Under the pieces are notes generated by a model. The model was given only the letters and a program-made list of their open reading frames with translations. It did not search any database and was not told the origin of the DNA. 64,000 bases of DNA from JAEUOS01 sp965279115 (lineage in GTDB: Bacteria; Pseudomonadota; Gammaproteobacteria; Burkholderiales; JAEUOS01): contig OZ257137.1 in the NCBI GenBank assembly GCA_965279115.1, positions 2,914,001 through 2,978,000 of the forward strand, read 5' to 3'. The number at the start of each line of letters is the position of its first letter. Position 1 is the first letter of the stretch. Made by a program: the position numbers and the translations under genes. This document shows, piece after piece, positions 61,842 to 64,000 of the stretch.

Positions 61842-62846
61842 TCAAGAAATCCAGCCCTTGATGCGGGCAGCGAGTGCCTCGCGGCTGATTCCATAGCGGT
61901 CGTGGAGCGTCGGCAGGGCGCCCGCGTCGAGAAACGCGTCCGGCAATCCAGCCAATTGGAAGCCTGCGGGCTGCACGCGGTGACGGAGAAGCGTTGTAGC
62001 GATTGCTTCGCCAAGTCCACCGACCACCGAATGGTTTTCGGCAACCACAACCAGACGCCCTGTACGTTTGGCCTCTGCGACGATTGTCGCCTCGTCGAGC
62101 GGCTTGATGGTGGGGCAATGCAGCACCGCCACATCGATCTTGTCAGTCGCCAGTAGGGCGGCAGCTTCCAGGGCGCGCATTGTCATGAGACCACTGGCGA
62201 TCACCAGCACATCGGTGCCATCACGCAGGCGTTTTGCCTTGCCCAGCTCGAAGCGATAGTCGTAGTCGTTCAGTAGCAATGGGACTTGACCGCGCAGGAT
62301 GCGCATGTAGACCGGGCCTTTGTGCGCCGCGATCTGCGGTACGGCTTCTTCGATGTCGAGAGCGTCGCATGGGTCAACGATGGTCAGACCTGGAATGCCG
62401 CGCATCATGGCGATGTCGTCGGTCGCTTGATGGCTTGGACCGTATCCGGTTGTGAGCCCCGGAAGCGCGCAGCAGATTTTTACGTTGAGGCTTTCCTCGG
62501 CGATCACCTGGTGAATGAAATCGTAGGCGCGCCGCGTGCCGAATACGGCATACGTGGTTGCGAAGGGCACCAGACCTTCCTTCGCCATTCCTCCCGCAGC
62601 AGCCATGAGCAACTGCTCCGCCATACCCATCTGGAAAAAGCGCTCAGGGTAGGCCTGTGCGAATAGGTGCAGATCGGTGTATTTGGCAAGGTCGGCAGTC
62701 AGTCCGACGACCTCCGGGTGGTTTGCCGCATACTCCACCAACGCCTTTCCGAAGGGGGCCGCCGTTACGCGTTGACCCTCGGAGGCAATCGACGCGATCA
62801 TCGCCGAGGTGGTAAGGCGCGGCTTTTTGTCTACCACGGTGTTCAT
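61842..62846 (-). CDS. Transketolase, C-terminal subunit
   Basis: A 334-residue subunit holding the pyrimidine-binding and C-terminal domains: FGKALVEYAANHPEVVGLTADLAKYT, YPERFFQMGMAEQLLMAAAGGMA (catalytic Glu in MAEQ), TTGYGPSHQATDDIAMMRGIPGL, and a final part AENHSVVGGLGEAIA. Its ATG overlaps the N-subunit stop by four bases (ATGA). Split transketolases are found in specialised sugar pathways. Confidence 0.93.
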   Translation of the reverse strand: MNTVVDKKPRLTTSAMIASIASEGQRVTAAPFGKALVEYAANHPEVVGLTADLAKYTDLHLFAQAYPERFFQMGMAEQLLMAAAGGMAKEGLVPFATTYAVFGTRRAYDFIHQVIAEESLNVKICCALPGLTTGYGPSHQATDDIAMMRGIPGLTIVDPCDALDIEEAVPQIAAHKGPVYMRILRGQVPLLLNDYDYRFELGKAKRLRDGTDVLVIASGLMTMRALEAAALLATDKIDVAVLHCPTIKPLDEATIVAEAKRTGRLVVVAENHSVVGGLGEAIATTLLRHRVQPAGFQLAGLPDAFLDAGALPTLHDRYGISREALAARIKGWIS

Positions 62847-63730
62847 ACTGTGGCTCCTTCACGCTGCGCTGGGGATTGCGTTTGGTCAAGAATGTCGAGT
62901 GCCATCGCCCACTCCGGCGGATCGACACGAATGAAATGGTTTTTCTCGCGCGATTCGAGGAACGGCACGCCTTTACCCATCAGAGTGTCAAACAGCACAA
63001 CACGCGGCTTTGGAGTCTTGAGTCCTCTAGCAGCGTCCAGCGCCACCAGAACTGCGGCGAGATCGTTGCCGTTCACGCGTTGTACGTGCCAGCCGAACGA
63101 TTCCCACTTTTCGGCCAGAGGTTCAAAGCTCAGGACTTTGGATGAGGGGCCGTCTGCCTGCTGGTTATTGATGTCTACCAGGCAGATGAGGTTGTCGAGG
63201 CCGTGGTGGGAGGCACCCATCGCCGCTTCCCAGGTTGCTCCCTCGTCAAGTTCGCCGTCTGACATCGAGTTATAGACAAAGGCGGAGTTTCTCTTGAATT
63301 TGAGGCCGAGAGCGATACCGACACCGATCGCAAGGCCTTGGCCCAGCGAGCCGCCAGAGATCTCCATGCCGGGCGTGTATGTGGCCATACCTGACATCGG
63401 CAGCCGGCTGTCGTCGCTGCCATAGGTTTCCAGTTCGCTCTCCGGAATCACGCCGGCTTCGATGAGTGCGGCGTAGTGAGCGATCGCATAGTGACCGTGT
63501 GACAAAAGGAAGCGGTCACGGCCTTCCCAGGTTGGTTCGTCCGGACGCAGATTCATCGCATGGCAATAGACCGCAGCAAGTACGTCTGCATAGCCCAGTG
63601 CCTGTCCGATGTATCCCTGGCCCTGAACTTCACCCATGCGCAACGCGTAGCGGCGGATGCGATATGCGCTGGCGGCGAGATCGACGAGTGGCTGATGATC
63701 TGCGTCAGCCATCGTTTGATGGATACTCAT
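62843..63730 (-). CDS. Transketolase, N-terminal (ThDP-diphosphate-binding) subunit
   Basis: A 295-residue subunit from the ATG at 63730. It has SHGHYAIAHYAALIEAGVI, MEISGGSLGQGLAIGVGIALG, and the ThDP motif SDGELDEGATWEAAM ending VDINNQQADG, where Asp and Asn bind Mg2+. It is translated ahead of and coupled to the C-subunit. It is the first gene of the operon, divergent from a LysR gene. Confidence 0.93.
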   Translation of the reverse strand: MSIHQTMADADHQPLVDLAASAYRIRRYALRMGEVQGQGYIGQALGYADVLAAVYCHAMNLRPDEPTWEGRDRFLLSHGHYAIAHYAALIEAGVIPESELETYGSDDSRLPMSGMATYTPGMEISGGSLGQGLAIGVGIALGLKFKRNSAFVYNSMSDGELDEGATWEAAMGASHHGLDNLICLVDINNQQADGPSSKVLSFEPLAEKWESFGWHVQRVNGNDLAAVLVALDAARGLKTPKPRVVLFDTLMGKGVPFLESREKNHFIRVDPPEWAMALDILDQTQSPAQREGATV

Positions 63731-63849
63731 GATCCAATCGCCGGAAGTGATTCCGCGGTACCCAGGTGGCAATGCTGCATTGAGACCACTCCCAAGAAGT
63801 AACGGGCCGGAGTATTCCACCTTGCAAGGGGCAACAAAAGGGCCTACAG

Positions 63850-63865
63850 TTCAAGAGCACTTGAA
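63850..63865. promoter_or_regulatory. LysR-type box upstream of transketolase operon
   Basis: TTCAAG and CTTGAA flank AGCA as a perfect inverted repeat, followed by another TTTCAA half-site. It lies in the 159-base region between the divergent transketolase and LysR starts, 25 bases from the LysR ATG. Confidence 0.5.
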
Positions 63866-63889
63866 ACTTTTTCAAACTGGGTAAACCCT

Positions 63890-64000
63890 ATGCAGTTTCC
63901 ACCGTTCAAGGGAATACTCGCCTTCGACACCGTAGTGCGTCTCGGAAGTGTGAGCAGAGCGGCGGAAGAGCTCAATCTGACGGTTTCCGCGGTCAGCCAT
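63890..64000 (+). CDS. LysR-family regulator, N-terminus only (runs off right edge)
   Basis: The first 37 codons read a LysR winged-helix start: PPFKGILAFDTVVRLGSVSRAAEELNLTVSAVSH, where SVSRAAEELNLTVSAVSH is the recognition-helix region of GcvA-like members. The ATG at 63890 has no strong ribosome-binding site, only GGGTAAA. Its divergent position makes it the probable regulator of the transketolase/TRAP operon. Confidence 0.9.
   Translation, partial: MQFPPFKGILAFDTVVRLGSVSRAAEELNLTVSAVSH

Noticed and set aside
61842..63730. Apulose-4-phosphate transketolase (AptAB)
   Set aside because: Split transketolases fit, but no apulose kinase or apiose isomerase is present, so the assignment is not supported.
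1..64000. tRNA, rRNA, CRISPR arrays, insertion sequences and prophage genes
   Set aside because: Reading the intergenic regions I found no cloverleaf, repeat-spacer pattern, transposase motif or phage structural gene.

Overview
The window looks like a chromosomal stretch of a high-G+C betaproteobacterium, most likely Burkholderiales. The main reasons are seven Bug/TctC-type periplasmic receptors, a TctAB tripartite tricarboxylate transporter, a DUF3563-like small protein, and GlcG, CaiB/BaiF and Rieske catabolic genes scattered between LysR, GntR and IclR regulators. I assign no species. I see no rRNA, tRNA, CRISPR array, phage gene or insertion sequence. Gene density is high and nearly all of the window is uptake or catabolism.

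Layout. 1-6.1 kb (minus strand): a TctB-TctA membrane pair with a Bug receptor, two more Bug receptors and a hypothetical cytosolic protein. 6.3-11.0 kb (plus): ugpB, a cell-wall amidase, ugpA, ugpE and ugpQ for glycerol-3-phosphate/glycerophosphodiester uptake; no UgpC ATPase is present. 11-15 kb: two small hypothetical proteins, a YpfJ-type metalloprotease and an Atm1/HMT1-type ABC exporter. 15-20.6 kb: Asp/Glu racemase, a HypT-like LysR regulator, the complete gltIJKL Glu/Asp ABC transporter and a thioesterase. 20.6-25.5 kb (minus): a Pat-like acetyltransferase next to an HDAC-like deacetylase, and an aminotransferase.

25.5-34.7 kb is the most unusual part. A divergent promoter region carries two matching GTATA-N3-TATAC operators. 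To its left are two plant-type [2Fe-2S] ferredoxins flanking a 97-residue unknown protein, then an esterase, an N-acyl-D-amino-acid-deacylase-like amidohydrolase and a zinc protease. To its right are a heme-oxygenase-like diiron (HDO) protein with the full CADD-type metal-ligand pattern, a GlcG/HbpS protein, an amidase, a Bug receptor and a GntR/FCD regulator. I infer an undescribed ferredoxin-dependent oxidation pathway for an amide-type compound.

34.7-43.5 kb: a DUF169 protein, a small-protein cluster (two 73-residue paralogues around a 48-residue DUF3563-like protein) divergent from a GcvA-like LysR gene, a CaiB/BaiF CoA-transferase, a hypothetical protein, an AcuI-like reductase, two Bug receptors and an SMP-30 lactonase. 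43.8-53.9 kb: a GMC oxidoreductase, then an IclR-controlled set (Bug, small HTH-like protein, Rieske oxygenase, three-subunit molybdenum hydroxylase, CoxG-like protein), probably for an aromatic or heteroaromatic substrate.

53.9-64 kb (minus) differs by eye in codon use, with more A/T-ending codons, and suggests acquired DNA. One apparent operon encodes a two-subunit transketolase, a beta-hydroxyacid dehydrogenase, an epoxide-hydrolase-like enzyme, a TRAP transporter (DctP plus fused DctQM), a second full-length transketolase and a D-2-hydroxyacid dehydrogenase. A LysR gene running off the right edge is divergent from it.
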